Positions 1 to 30,576 of a DNA stretch of 64,000 bases are shown here, in pieces. Under the pieces are notes generated by a model that saw only the letters and a program-made list of their open reading frames with translations, had not been told where the DNA came from and searched no databases. Source of the stretch: Saturnia japonica (Eukaryota; Arthropoda; Insecta; Lepidoptera; Saturniidae). The stretch is taken from the NCBI GenBank assembly GCA_033032175.1, contig CM065321.1, positions 6,284,501-6,348,500 of the forward strand. Direction: 5' to 3'. Each line of letters starts with the position of its first letter. The stretch's first letter is position 1. The translations under genes were made by a program, and so were the position numbers.

Positions 1-1090
1 AAATCTGGAGCCAAACGATTCCAAAAATAAAGAGTAACTTCCAGCAATATACAGAATGAGTTTTAATAATATTGGATTTCACTTCAATACCAACTGAACG
101 TTACGCTCGACGTTGCAAATATTGAAGAGTAAAGCTCTACAGTGAACAATGGACATACATTTTTTAATGTTGACAATCGTTCACTTTTATCTCCGTTATT
201 GTTGTGGTTGTCGATTTTTAACGTTATTAAAATGTCTTTTATTTTATTTGACCGATTTAACTTGACGAGGTTATTCCAGATGCTTTCGCAAAAATCATCA
301 TCATTGTCACAACGACCGGTCCTGCGCTACCCGCATCTAGTGACTTCCCTCAACCTCTACTAGATTGTCAGTCCACCTTGTGACGGGCCTGCCTACTCTG
401 TCTTCCGGCACGCGGCCGCGATTCGAGAATTCTTAGCAAAAATATAGTAAAGTAAATGGGATACGACATGATTTACATAATGAGAAAATGAATTGTTAAA
501 AATAAAAATAAAGTAAAATAAATATGTCCGAGCCTGAAGATGCAGCGCGCACTTATTTAGTAAGTTCTGATTGATTTTCCAGTTACCAAACAAAACGCTG
601 CCATAAAGGTGAACGCAAATAATGAATTTGTTTCATAGCTATTCGCATATAAAGTGCAGAAGTAAAAACCTACATGAGAAGCGATGGTAAGTCAACAGCA
701 CACAGTTCTAGTCTTGTGGTTCAATTGTATAGGGGTGCTAAATTAAGCTGTGTCATTCTTGCGCACACTAATTAGATTGTAACCGAGGGAACGCTGAAGG
801 GTAACTAACCTCTTAAACTACTTTAGGATAGTTTTATAAGAGAGAAAAATATAAAATGTAAAGTATATAAATTTTTAATTAGTAACAATTATTTTGTAGC
901 AATTTTTTTGTTAATAGGCTTCAGGTTACAGTGTTATTAGTCCCTGTTCGTGACAAAAGAGACAGCAGAGGTATCCAGTGTACAAATTATGATTCGTTTG
1001 TAAAAAATTCGCGGTGGTCTAAATTATCTTCAAATGTAGTATTATTAAAATTGATACTCTAATGATTGTTTAAATTTTTTTATGAACTTC
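1..1090. other. No gene seen
   Basis: AT-rich sequence, presumably the intron of unc-13 downstream of the C2B exons. There is a mildly GC-rich stretch at 310-425 but no conserved exon; the short frames here start with GTG and have no protein features. Confidence 0.5.
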
Positions 1091-1262
1091 CTTTGTTCGT
1101 ATGGGTCAAATCATGCAATTGAATTTAAAAATAGGTATCCCCAACCGTTTCACCTCAAGTTTTGCATACACGTTTAGTTTGGCAAACAATGTATGGTTGG
1201 CTAAGTGACGTCATTCTAAATCCAATATGAAGGACTCCCAAATATGGCGCACCAATTGCGCT
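1091..1262 (+). repeat. Dispersed repeat family (GTGACGTCATTCTAAATCC), copy 1
   Basis: Contains GGGTCAAATCATGCAATTGA, TTTAGTTTGGCAAACAATG and CTAAGTGACGTCATTCTAAA, all shared with 5880-6190, 45055-45310 (inverse) and in part 55735-55870. It is non-coding and its class is not known. Confidence 0.75.
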
Positions 1263-1744
1263 TTACAAGCTAATAAAATTATTGAAATATTGATTAACAG
1301 CTTTTTTTACAAAGTTTTTTTTTCATAATATAAAACATATAAGATGCTATTATAACATAAAATAACCGAGCGCATGTACTAAAATTATCATTATAATGAA
1401 ACAGCAAATTTTTTTGAGAAAAAAAGTTAAAACAAAATCTTTTTCTTGATAAAATATTCTTTAAAAAAATGTCGTAAGCGAAAAATCCTTGAACGTCCGA
1501 CTGTTGGACGCACTCAACTAAATTATACTTGCATATCACCTGGGATCCGGCTTTGTTCGAAACGTGCACGAGGACAGTCCAACTCCGTGCATACATTTCC
1601 ATTCAAGTTCCCGGTTATATTGTATTTCGTGCGAATTTACCATTTGCAAGTAATACATTGTGACAATTTAATGCAGATAATAATATTCCTATTTAATTTT
1701 AAACCAAAATGTGTAAGGAGAATGGGAGTTTTTTAATACAATAA

Positions 1745-2340
1745 AGGTGACAAACAAGCATACGGCCCGCATCATTGTAAGCGGCTGCCGTGGCCTATGG
1801 ACGCTTGTAATACCATTGCCGGCCATGAACCACCTACCCAAAAAGTTCTGGGAAACCTACTCAACGCAGTTGACTGCGACCTTATATAGGGTGGATGTAT
1901 TCCACTAGTAAGGCTACCCAAATAGAGAGAAATCTCTAAACAAATTTCGCTGTGCCCTACCTCTCTTTGAACTCCTCCTTGTATTTATGTGATGTATGTG
2001 TTTGCCGCCACGAAATTTATTTCCATTTATATTTATTTATTTTTAAGGTTGCATGGAAGAAATCGCTCTAAAAGATAAGGCCGCCTAACTGTACACAAAT
2101 ATTGTAAATAGTTTTTTTCGTGAGCAATAAAATATATTATAAAGTATTGTACACCAAAAAGCTGTGGAAACCCTACTCACCGTAGGAACACAACACGAGG
2201 TTATATGGCTGCGATCTTCTACAGGGTGGAAGTATTTCACCAATAAAACTGCCCCAAGTAGAGAGAAATCTCCAAAGAAATTTCTCTAAGCCCTACCTCT
2301 CTTATCTATACCAATGTTATTAAAAATAAATATTTGATTT
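1745..2340 (-). repeat. Composite of two dispersed repeats
   Basis: On the minus strand 1745-1830 holds the ACAAGCGTCCATAGGCCACG motif. The sequences at 1840-1990 and 2165-2310 are two copies of one block (GGTTATATGGCTGCGATCTT, AGTAGAGAGAAATCTCCAAA). Between them, 2041-2160 on the plus strand is a LINE 3' tail type (GGTTGCATGGAAGAAATCGC, AAGGCCGCC, AATAAA). The same family occurs once more at 30577-30785. Confidence 0.7.
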
Positions 2341-3147
2341 TTGTTTTTTTTTTGTTAGTAATGGATAAACTCAAAAAACTACTGTACCGATTTTTCAAAT
2401 TCTTTATATTTAAAGCTACAGTATCAGCGAATAACATAGGCTATACTATAATTTGAACATTTTTATTCTTCATAGAAATGTCGATAGTTTTACACAAAGT
2501 ATAAAAATTGCCTAAACAGGTGCGTCGGCGATGTTTTCGTATAGAATTAAAGAAAGAGATAAATTCATTAAAGTCATAAAAACTGCTACTTTTAAAGCAA
2601 TTGTTCAAAGGTCGTGTGTTTTACTATTATTAACTTTATCGTTATTAGCTTCTAAGTGAAATTGTAATCAAAAACTACACAAGCCGAAAATAAACAAATA
2701 ATAATAATCTAAAAATTTAAATTTATATTGTTTTAGATCCACTAGAAACTTACTTCAATTTCCTACAGGCAATTTGTCTTTGAAATTAATTGTTGTTGAA
2801 CCTAATGTTGTCAGATGTTGGCGTGGCGACACTTTGTCCCCAACGCACGTTAGCGGTTTGGAGCCGAGTTCGTTTTTTTAATAGACAGACTGGATCATTT
2901 CAAAGTTTCACCTTAAAACATGGATAACTTAAAAACGGTTGATAGGGATCGCGATCACCATACACATAATAATAAAATAAACGTCTTCACCGTGTCATTC
3001 TTTTGGTTTGTCGTGTTTCGGGATCACACCCGGTGCAGTGTATATCCAACAATAAAGTGGAGTGGTAGGGGTTACGACCACCATATACAAAGTAAAAAAA
3101 AAATTACACAGTGACTTTCTTTCTCACTTATTACCCTCAACTTCACA

Positions 3148-3410
3148 GCCTCATTAGCCTAGTGGTCGTAAGCGCGATAGCTATGATCGAGGTCCTGGGT
3201 TCGATTCCCAGGTCGAGCAAAGTGTTATTGGGTTTTTCTATGAAATTCTCAGTGGCAGCTCGGAGTTTGGCTTTGTGCTCGATTAATGGCAATAGGCTCA
3301 CCCCCTATTAGGTACATGGTACCTAAAAACATATACGGTGAACTGTCGGTGTACATTAGTACACCTCTGTTTAACCCTTTGGGGATACATGCGTGATGGT
3401 ATGTATATAT
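3148..3410 (+). repeat. tRNA-derived SINE, copy 1
   Basis: The 5' head looks like a tRNA gene, with an A box (TTAGCCTAGTGGTC) and a B box (GGTTCGATTCC) followed by CCAGG. The body runs through CAAAGTGTTATTGGGTTTTT and AATGGCAATAGGCTC, and the tail is GCGTGATGGTATGTATATAT. The same body is found in three more places in the window. The head is not a real tRNA: its stem pairing is poor and the body follows without a terminator. Confidence 0.85.
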
Positions 3411-3419
3411 GTATGTATG

Positions 3420-5870
3420 ACTTTCTTTCAGGAGTGAAATTTATAAAAGCGTTAACAAAAAGCGTTACGTTTTTCTGCGCAACGTACCCTGAACCTTTCA
3501 TTTTGAAATCATGTATGAGTACACATACGTAAGTCAGTACAGTACAGGTACAGTCAGTCAATCAGTCACCTCTTTCCCTATTGCATATTCAAAGACAATC
3601 GTAAATAGGGAGTAGACTCCAGGCTTGCATCGAAGTTGACACACACACAAACTTTTTTTAAATTCACTAAGATGTTCTCTTCTTCTTTTTGTTTTGACAC
3701 CGCAAAAAGCACTTGCCAGCGTCAATGTTTTCAAGTGTTCGTAGTAGTAGATATTTTATTAAAAGTGGCGTCTAACAAGCTACACTAAGATGTTCATATT
3801 TGCCGGGCGTCCCGTGGCGGCCAACTTTTTTATGTGTTTTAAATCAGGGACAACTTAAACTGTCAAGAAGTTTAAGAAATGCTCTAGTAGATTTTATAAA
3901 AATCTATGATTTGTCGAAAAACTTTGATTTAATTTCTAATAAAGTGTTGTCTGTACGTACAATCCATTAGTTTGATCAAATTTAATTCCCACTGGGAACA
4001 ACAGGGCCGCTTTCATTAGTGACGAAGCTCTTATTCCTATTAAATAAACGCTGATACAATAGGTTTAATATTCTATTATATTAAGTTAGGGAAATATCGA
4101 GTGTAGAAAATAACTCGTATAGGTTTTCATCTGAAAAAGTGTCCACACACAATATAGTCAACAATAGTTGTTATTTATTAAAAAATATTTTTGCAAAAGT
4201 ATTCTTTAAATTAGTATTTTTACCCCGAATTACCAATCTTATGCTACAGTAACGCCATCTTTGTGTATTATATTTTATGGACACTTACCATACTTCTTCT
4301 TGATTTGACGCCGTAAAAATTCATAGTATTTTCTAAAATTCAGAGTGGGCTCAACAAGATAGTGGCTCCCTTGTTAGAACTATCTAGGAAGATTTCGTGA
4401 CATCTCAAAATGCATGTTTCTAGTTTATATTTATAAACCACTTCACGTATGCACAACAACCAAACTATACCACGCAAAATGCCATCAATATTACATAATA
4501 TAGGGTCAAAGTACCTAAGTTAATGAACTAAAATAAAAACCACAACATGGCAGCTCAAGATCCCACCAAAAATTCTCGACACTTTCTATATATCTAGAGA
4601 TATTTCTCGCTACTTGTTCACTTACCTTACAAAGATTAAAAAAAAATTGTTAATGACTTGGATTTAATTTACTATTCGTAATTTGAGGTTTGACATATTT
4701 TTATGAAAAAATATTATTGTTTATAAAGAGTTTTGAAAGATATTAAGTGTTGCCAACAATAATAACTAAACAGTTATTATTCACACTACAAAAATGTAAC
4801 TATCATAAAGACACTTCATCTTAATTTATATAACTTAATTTTAAACTAATTATGAAATATACATTAGTATTCGTATAGAACTGTTCAAACATAATAGGTA
4901 CTATAAATTCTACATTTTATCGCTGGCTTAATTTATGCTTTCAGAGTTCGTGGTCACGCTTACGTCATAAGTCATAACTAACGAACATGGTTTTAAGTTA
5001 AATATATAATTAGGTACCAGGTTAAAATATAAGGAAGCTTACAGAGACTGGTAAATTTTGCGAACTATAAAAAAGGGCGAAAATCTTTATTGTTGTTTTT
5101 ATTTATATTTATATTAAAACTAATTAATAAAAATAAAAATAAAAATGTAATTTACCTTATATATTATGTGATTATTTTAATTTTATTCGAAGCTATTTTC
5201 TATATTTATAACTCGTATTTTATTAATTAACCGACTGAGATTTCGAGGGCACATGATATGAGAAGAGATGATCAAACCTATTACAGAGTGATCTCCAAAA
5301 TACCTGTTCTACCTGTTTTAACAATTCGTCGCAGTATCCAACGCCTCAGTAGGACGAATGATAATGCGATCGCGACAATGCAAAAAAAGACGTATTGTAA
5401 TCTGGGATGATCATTTCATTCAGCTTTGCGAACCTAAGAACTCATGTCTAACAGCCATCCAAGCCAGAAATGAGCTTTAGAAAGTTCGAGACGTAGTGAG
5501 AATAAGTGAGTATACGGTACGCAGGATCCCAACTGCTACCAATGTGGGTAAACTGCAAATTGCTGTAGTTGAGGAATGATAGAGACAATAGATAACATCA
5601 TTTTCGTCACGGCTAGGTGGGTCGCTAAGCACCTACTCATATATTCTGTTAGCTGCAATTGCAATGAAATATGTCATATTCATATGCTAGTTATGACATA
5701 AACATATACACTTTTGAACTCTCTTATTAAAGTCCCAGTGCGGTTGAAGCCTCCCCTTTATTTTTCCAACCCTTCTGTTACATAAGCTAATTAATTTAAA
5801 AGCTATAAATTAAAAGCTTAAAATATTTAAATTTTATATTGAAACCGGCATATTTCTGCAGTTTTACACA
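3420..5870. other. No gene seen
   Basis: AT-rich non-coding sequence. Around 5230-5290 a decayed reading (RLRFRGHMI) resembles the RTE LINE C-terminus but is too broken to call. Confidence 0.5.
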
Positions 5871-5879
5871 CCTCATTCT

Positions 5880-6190
5880 ACAATTGTGAAACTGCGGACC
5901 ATTTTGTTTTTTTACGAGCTTTTTTTAACTGGCAATGTTTGTATTTATGTTCGGGTTTAATATTACAACTGAATTTTGAAACAGTTGTTCTCACCCGATT
6001 AAGATGAAATTTTATATACACATTTAGTTTGGATGACAATGCATGGTTAGCTAAGTGACGTTAATTCTAAATCCAATATAGCAGACGGCCCAAGATGACG
6101 GACTCATTATTTTATGTGCACTCCCATGATACGGGTATCAAATTATAGGGTTTCATGAAAAGAATTCGAAAAACGACAATTCTACAATGA
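5880..6190 (+). repeat. Dispersed repeat family (GTGACGTCATTCTAAATCC), copy 2
   Basis: Longer copy with TTAGTTTGGATGACAATGCA, AATTCTAAATCCAATATAG and GCACTCCCATGATACGGGTA. It lies just upstream of the fold-back MITE. Confidence 0.75.
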
Positions 6191-6270
6191 CGCGTTAAAT
6201 GAAATGTACAGATTAAAGAACATTAAGATGACTCAGCTATCATTATTACATTACATATAAATAACATTTT

Positions 6271-6599
6271 TAAGAACAAGCTTTTATTTAAAGCTCTAAA
6301 AAAACTTCAAATTAAATCAAACCCATCAATTTATTACATTACATAATTTATATGATATAAAAGCTTGTCGCGAGATTTACTTGTGTAGTTAAACAATAAT
6401 ACAATAGTTATGTAACTTGTCCTTGACATAAGTAAATCTAAGAAAAAAGTATGTACTTTATAAAATAGGTAAATACAACAACACAAGTAAATCTCGCGAT
6501 AAGCTCTTATGAATAAACTGTGTAATGTAATAAATTGATTGGTTTGATTCAAATTTAGTTTTTTTTCTTTTTAAAGCTTTAAATAAAAGCCTGTTCTTA
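6271..6599. mobile_element. Fold-back MITE, about 330 bp
   Basis: The left arm (6271-6352) and right arm (6515-6599) are long inverted repeats (TAAGAACAAGCTTTTATTTA against its inverse, then AATCAAACCCATCAATTTAT). Inside them a second inverted pair, 6361-6390 and 6482-6508 (CGCGAGATTTACTTGTG and inverse), continues the stem, so nearly the whole element can fold into one hairpin with a loop of about 90 bases. It has no coding capacity; the 72-codon frame across it is a by-product. Confidence 0.85.
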
Positions 6600-7739
6600 C
6601 AAATTTTTGTTACTATTAATTTATTATAGCTATAGCATATCTGTATTTTTAAAATATTTTTAGTTATTTAGTCATTTCAAATTGAAGGTGGTAAGTAGCC
6701 AAACTACAACATCAACATTTATAGATGCAACATATATTTAGATTTAAACAACTGAATCATCATTGCTTTAAAACGACGCAAGCACTTTAATGAAAGATAT
6801 AATTCCATAAATTATAACTTTTCGTTTTCGTGGATATCATTTATTCATAAAACTACAACAATTTATTTAAATACAATAATAAGGCAAATAAATATGATTT
6901 ACGAATGTTTACAATAAGTATGAATCCAATTTTTAACTAAATAACTTTAATACAAGGATTTTAAAATGGAGTATTTTTTCATTTACTTATAAAACAGGGT
7001 CTGAACATGATGTTAACACGGTGCCAAAAATCTGGTAATAAACGATTAATCACTTTTTTACCTACCAAGTAAAACGATATTTGATAACAAAAACATCGCA
7101 GTTTGTTTTTTAATTTGCTTAATGTTTTAACATACAAAATATTATAAAGGGTATTAAATTGTAAAGTACATAGGTATATTTTGTTATGAATTCTATTCGC
7201 TCGTTTAAAAATAACATTTCCCATCAGCTGAACAGTCGTTGTCAGAGCATAAAAAGAAGAGAAGACAATAGCATGAACTTTGTCAAAAACACGTAATTGA
7301 AATTTCGTCAACTCGCATACCATTACTTAGTTAATAATACCATTACAGTATATCCATATTAAAAACAATATTAACAGTTCAAAACGACAAAGTAGTTAGT
7401 TTTTGTATTTCTCTATGTCTTTATATGTGCTGATGTCCGTATGGACTGAGGGGATACTTCAGATTTTAAAAAGAATCTTGCACCCTTATTTCATAGCAAA
7501 ATAACTGATTTTGTAAGGCAAATTCTGGAATTCATAGTAAAATGTATCAAAAGTTATATGAATGTAAAAGTGGCTCCTCAATCTCAACATTTGAATTGTG
7601 GAATCACATGTAACTCGGAAAGTAATCAATGAATATTTTTGAAAGTTTTGTATCATTTAGTAGTAGTTGTTTATAGTAGCTAGCAAGTTAAACCTAGACC
7701 CATAGTACCCGACGGCCCCGTTATTTCAGGCTCTGGTAG

Positions 7740-8665
7740 TGGTCAAGGTAACTGCGGGGTAGGGTTGTTTCAGTGAATCTTCGGCAGAGACCCGGCTACC
7801 ATAACAAACGAACTCTGGCCCAGGCAACTTACAACACGAACTGATTATAGTATCGCAGAACTCGAGGAAGAATTGAACAAGTTACGGTGGGATATCATGG
7901 GCTTATCAGAAGTCCGAAGAGAGTGCGAAAACACGATAATCCTTAAATCCAGTAACTTGCCCTATTTCCAGGAGGGCGATCAACAGTCTCAGGGAGGCGT
8001 CGGGTTTATAGTACATTAGTCCTTTGCGAACAAAGTAGTGAAGATTCAGAGTGTGTCGACTAGGGTAGCGTGCCTTATACTCAGAATAACCAAACGTTAT
8101 TCGTTGAAGGTCATAAAGGTATACGCTCCGACCTCGACACACTCCGACGATAAGGTGGAAGTTATGTACAAGTCGATCGTCGAATCCAACTCGGCTGGGC
8201 AGCTTTCCGGAAACTACCTAAAATCTTTTCGTCCAAGATACTGCAGTGTCTCAAAACGAAAGTCTTACAACAGTGTCTGTCTCCAGTGATAACCTATGGT
8301 ACTGAAACGTGGTCACTAACTATAGGACTCATAAGAAAGCCCAAGGTCACTCAAATGGCAATGGAAAGGGCTATGCTCTGAGTTTCTTTGCGTGATCAAA
8401 TCATAAATGAGGAGATCCACATAAGAACTAAAGTAATTGATATAGCTCTAAGAATTGCTAGACTTATGTGGCAATGGGCGAGACAACGAGTTATCGAGTG
8501 AAGGCCACAAACCGGAAGACGCAGCGTGGCCAGACTCACCACAAGGTGGACAGACGACCTGGTAAAAATTGCGGGAACCTACTGGCTGCAAACAGCGCAG
8601 GTACGGTCATTGTTGCGATTTTTAGGGGAGGCCTATGTCCAGCAGTGGACGTCTTTTGACTAAGA
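7740..8665 (+). mobile_element. RTE-type LINE with the reverse transcriptase deleted
   Basis: The first part (about 7760-8185) decodes, with stops and shifts, to the endonuclease of an RTE retrotransposon (recognisable pieces GLSEVRRE, QQSQGGVGF, SLKVIKVYAP). The second part (about 8185-8660) is the extreme C-terminus (VITYGTETWSLT, and the final EAYVQQWTSFD stop with a TGATTATGA tail). The whole reverse transcriptase between them is missing, so this is an internally deleted, dead copy. It lies in the unseen downstream intron of unc-13. Confidence 0.85.
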
Positions 8666-8669
8666 TGAT

Positions 8670-10355
8670 TATGACGAAATAGATGTGTGTGAAATTGTAT
8701 CCTTATTTAAAAAAAATATTCAACAGACTTTTTGTTCGAGCTGTAATCGAAAATATGCATACAAAGTACCACACACTCTTGTAAAAAATTTTACAGTAAT
8801 ATCTTGGCATATTAGATTTTTACATATAAAAAGATACTTTTAAAATATTTCTAGAAACATTTATATTTTAATTAGTTTGGAATGAAATGGTTGTTTTCAT
8901 TTCTGTCTCCATATTTAAATGTATTTACTATGAGTTCGTTTACCTTTTTATTGAACTGAACTGAAATAAAGTTTAATAACGTAAGTTAAAGTACCAGAAT
9001 CCCTGGTACGAATGCGACCAAGAACTAATACTTTCACGGTATCCGCACAGTTTCGCCTGTCGACTGGCAAACTTTCCACATTTATTGCCAAAAGTCGTCC
9101 CGCCGAGGCCTCATCTAAACTCGAACCCGCACGTTAACTCCATCTAGGCCGCTCTACAACCGGACTTGATTGTTTGTTCAGGAAAATTGAACGAACACGC
9201 TTGTAATAAACGACTGAGGTAATTCGAATTAACGTTATAAAAGAATAATTCAACCGCGAAATTTCTAAAGAACTTTTCCCAGAGTTAGCTCGATTTTAAT
9301 TATGGTTTTTAGAGTTTATGAGATGGTCGAAGTTGTAAAGTGAATTTGTTAGAAGCGGTGTAAAAAATTATATTTCGTTTTACACAGACTGGTTTAATTT
9401 TTAACGGAGGTACCTCAATATAGATAAAATGCCACCTTCAAAACGACTTATTTGGTGACTGCTTATAGTAAAATATGGCTTATTGATACGTAAAAAAGTT
9501 AAAAATAAATACTTTTCTTTATAAAGAGTTTTTTAGTTGTAAAGCAACGCAAGTGTAGAACAAAATTAGCTGTTTAATTCTTCGTGCAATACTCTACGAA
9601 TACAAAAAAAAAAAGTGATAAAATAGTGATTTTATGACTCTTAGACGCTACTTATCCTTGGATTACGTTCTCGAAACATTGTGAAAGAAAGCAAAATGTA
9701 ATAAATTTTCTGAATATATCCTAAACGTGCGCTTTTGAATAATGTATCCAACATACGTTATTTTAAATTATTTAAGTAATAATAACTAAATACGAGTACA
9801 GTAAAATTAATACATCGGATAAGTAGCGAGTAGAATTCGCACCCTGATGGTTCCGAACTCATTAAATTTCTTACCGTACAATCTTTTACATAATTTTTTT
9901 TCATATACTATCCTTATATATCTATCTTAGTTTGTTTGTCTATCTATTTATTAGTGCGCTACTGACTCAAGAACTACTCGGTGAATATTTATTATTATTT
10001 TACAGATGTATTTACTAAAAAGGTTTTAGGCTTTGTTTTTGTAACATTATGTAAGTAAAAAAAATCACTACCAGCACGCTTTCTTGAATATGCTGTCAAA
10101 ACCATTAAACATAAGAAAATAGAAACACATTACAAATAGGTAATTAAAAAAATCTTCTTGTACAACATACTAGATATTTGTGTGAACTAGAAAAATCTAA
10201 AACCACTATAACTGATATAAACCACGATAAGTAACCTATTTAGTAACAAGTAATAATTCAAAAATATTAAGTAACATTAAATAAATGTTATGCTCAAAAA
10301 GATGATCCGGATATTTGTTTACTATTAGGTATATGGATATCATTATATGTATAAC
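8670..10355. other. No gene seen
   Basis: AT-rich, presumed intron of unc-13. No MUN-domain exon and no clear repeat recognised. Confidence 0.5.
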
Positions 10356-10359
10356 TTGT

Positions 10360-10945
10360 AGGAGGGATTTCAAAATTGTATGTAACGTGGAAGTACCCTA
10401 TAGATTTTGATTATCGGTCACAGAGTGTGAATTTTAGACTTTTTTATGAAGGGCTGAACCGGCTGTATATTTTTATTGTATGAACCTAGAAACTTTATTT
10501 TTATACAGCACTTTGTGGTCATAAATCCTAGTCTTTTTAATCCTAGTCAATTTTGTTACATTATAATTTCACAGGGGATTAGAAATTCCTTATTTTTGGA
10601 TTTATTCCTAAACTTTCTTAGTGCCAAATTTCAAGACTGTAGGCCTGCGGGAAGTGCCCTGTAGGTTTTGATAATCGGTTCGTGAGCGTTATTTTAACTA
10701 TGAAGTGTAGTATCTCTTTAATGTGTTTACCTAGAAATTTTATTTTTTTACAGCAGCATGAGGCTTATGTTTTTAGTTTTAATATTTGATATTAATTTCA
10801 ACTTTATAGCTCAAGTTGTTTTCGAGAAGATGTGCCTTGACACATGGATAGACGGCCAGCCAGCCAGACAGACAAGTACAACTAAGTGATCCTATAAGGA
10901 TTCCGATTTTTTTAAATTATGAGTTTCGGAACCCTAAAAAAGATA
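10360..10945 (+). repeat. Dispersed repeat ending in GGAACCCTAAAAAAG, internally duplicated
   Basis: The end (AGACAGACAAGTACAACTAA then GTGATCCTATAAGGATTCCG and CGGAACCCTAAAAA) is a well-known terminal motif of lepidopteran interspersed repeats. Inside, AAGTACCCTATAGATTTTGA at about 10390 recurs as AAGTGCCCTGTAGGTTTTGA at about 10653, each followed by a diverged ATCGGT...GTG block, which shows an old internal duplication. Confidence 0.6.
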
Positions 10946-10949
10946 TCTA

Positions 10950-12194
10950 AAATCTATATTGTATTTGTTACTTTAAACCATAAAGACTAACGTTTATATT
11001 ATTAAGTAAAATAAAAATGTTTAAATTGTGTTATTGTAGACTTTCGACATGTAAAACATATTTATTACAAATTAAAGTAATATAAAAAATAAAACTACTC
11101 GTTATGAGTACATGATGTTAATACATTTGAAGTAAAGTGATATTCATGTTAATAAATAATTACTGATTAATTAACTCTTGCCGAAATAATTATTTTGTTT
11201 TACAATTAAAATTAATTGAAAACATTTTAACCAAATAATCTCTGTTTGAATATCATTAACAATAGAACAATATAAAGTCTACTATAATACCGATAATGTA
11301 TGTATATTATTCTTAACTACACTAGTTAATAAATTATTTTTTTATTATTTTCTGTATTTCAGAAATTATCTTCAACAAATATAAAAAAAAAGTTTTTTTT
11401 TTTTTATATTATTTACATTCAAATTTAACAGAAAATTATTAAACATAATACATTAAAAAATTACAATCATTTCACAATTAATCTATACAGTTAATCGTTA
11501 ACATACTAGAGTGATAAAATTGTTGATCATGGCATTCGTTCCCGTACAACCATAATCACGAGAATAGATAAATAAGTAGAAAATTACACTGTCAAGTAAT
11601 CGTGTGAAACAGTAAAGATTACAGACAAAGCTGGCTAAAGGCCAGAAGGCGTCACGCCAGTGTTTGCATTAACCTGTTGCCCAGCCACAACAGTTTCTAT
11701 CAAAGTAGTTTTCAATAAAAGAGAACCAACAGCAATAGAAAAACCACACGACTTTTAATGTTATATGTATACATTGCAATGATATATATTATATACTGTA
11801 AGATGTTATTACAGAAGGGGAACCTATTAGTTGCCATAAAAGTTACGTTTAAAATAATCGGTCGCCTACAGTGAGAAAGTGTTTCTATAAATTACCCTCA
11901 TATAAACCTAAGATTTTAGTTAAAGAATATAATTCAATGAAATCAAACGTGGTATTTAAAAAAATTTACTAGTCTAGTCAGCGTCCTTCTGTTGAAAATA
12001 ATATCCTCAGGAGTATATCAGTGTGTTCAGATATCTGTCCTTCTAAGCCTAACTTATCTATCACTTTCGAACCTTAGTGTGCTACCATCTTATATTGCAT
12101 TAACACTAAAGTTAATGTGAAACTGATAAAGTAATCACTAAATTCTTGTCTGTAAAACAATACATGAGTATAATTAGAAATATCATCCACTTAC
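10950..12194. other. No gene seen
   Basis: AT-rich sequence directly after the last unc-13 exon, with poly-A and poly-T runs near 11380-11405. No further exon seen. Confidence 0.55.
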
Positions 12195-29406
<17,212 letters not shown>

Positions 29407-29418
29407 AACCTTTTTCAC

Positions 29419-30576
29419 AATGAGTCATCCCATATCGTTTTGTTTTTGCCAAGTTTAACACAAAGCAATCCTTCTATGAAAGTCGCTAAAATCATTTTAT
29501 CACTTTTTTATTTAACACATATTGTTCAGTTTTATTTTTAGAACTTTTACTTATTTTTTAACACTTTATGTATACTTTGTACTTCGACGGAATGATATTT
29601 ATAATGTTTGTTCTTTTTTTTTCAAAAATATTATTTCATTTACACTTATCACTGTACTGGAAGGTAAATAACGATTGGATTTTAGTTTGGGATCCACTGA
29701 TGTGGACATAAGATTACTTATGTTCACGCCAGTGTGATATTTAGGGTAAGAAAGACCTCGACGGAACATGTGAACTTGGTATTTTTACTCATAAAATTTT
29801 CTTAATATTAATAATAGTGGCCTTTTATAAAGTTTTTTAGTAAAAAAGTCAACATGTTCCTGTGGGAGGCAGCTAAGCGATTCACATTCGATTCCACGTG
29901 AGCAAATTTGACTCAGAGGTGGAAGGCGTCACCCGGCAAGGAAAGGAAATGGGATGAAATGAAAGGAAATTAATGCCGAGTTACCGCCACCGCTTCGCTT
30001 AAATTGACCTTGAGTGAATTGGATTAGGAAATTTGTCACTGATGTGGTAAACAAAACTATAAAACACATCGTTGCGATCTGTGAGGTTGATTCATGTATA
30101 TTTTCGTAAGATCGTGAAAAAAAATAACCATTTCTTCAGCGACTAAGTAAAAGCCCATACTGTTGTACGTGACACGATTTTATGAACAGAATGCTTTGAA
30201 AAGCGTAATATAAAAAAATGTACGGAGTAATATTACATAATACAAGAAGAACGACATCATATACAAAGACGTCTTGTTTTATTAGGGTAGATACTGGAAC
30301 GGACGCAATAAAATTATATTTTAGCAACTATATATTTATATGAAAAACCCGCTTATAATAATAATATATATATATAACTAATAATACACACTTGATTAAT
30401 TTATTACATTCAAACGATCTCATATTCTTTGTCGCAATAGGCATATAAGTGAAATAAAAATCCGCGTAACTTTAGCTATTTATGTTTTATCAGGTTCACG
30501 ATGTGGAAATAAAAGGAGACAAGTATATGCCCTAACATTTTTTCATAAATCAAAAGTAAATTTTTTTTTTATATTT
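29419..30576. other. 5' flank or intron of unc-13
   Basis: Sequence directly upstream of the giant exon. It has a short TA run at 30360-30376 and a moderately GC-rich stretch at 29880-30010, but no convincing coding exon. A 5' untranslated exon cannot be excluded. Confidence 0.4.

Noticed and set aside
3148..3220. tRNA-like sequence with A and B boxes, possibly a tRNA gene
   Set aside because: Poor cloverleaf pairing, the same head is followed by the same non-tRNA body at three other places, so it is a SINE.
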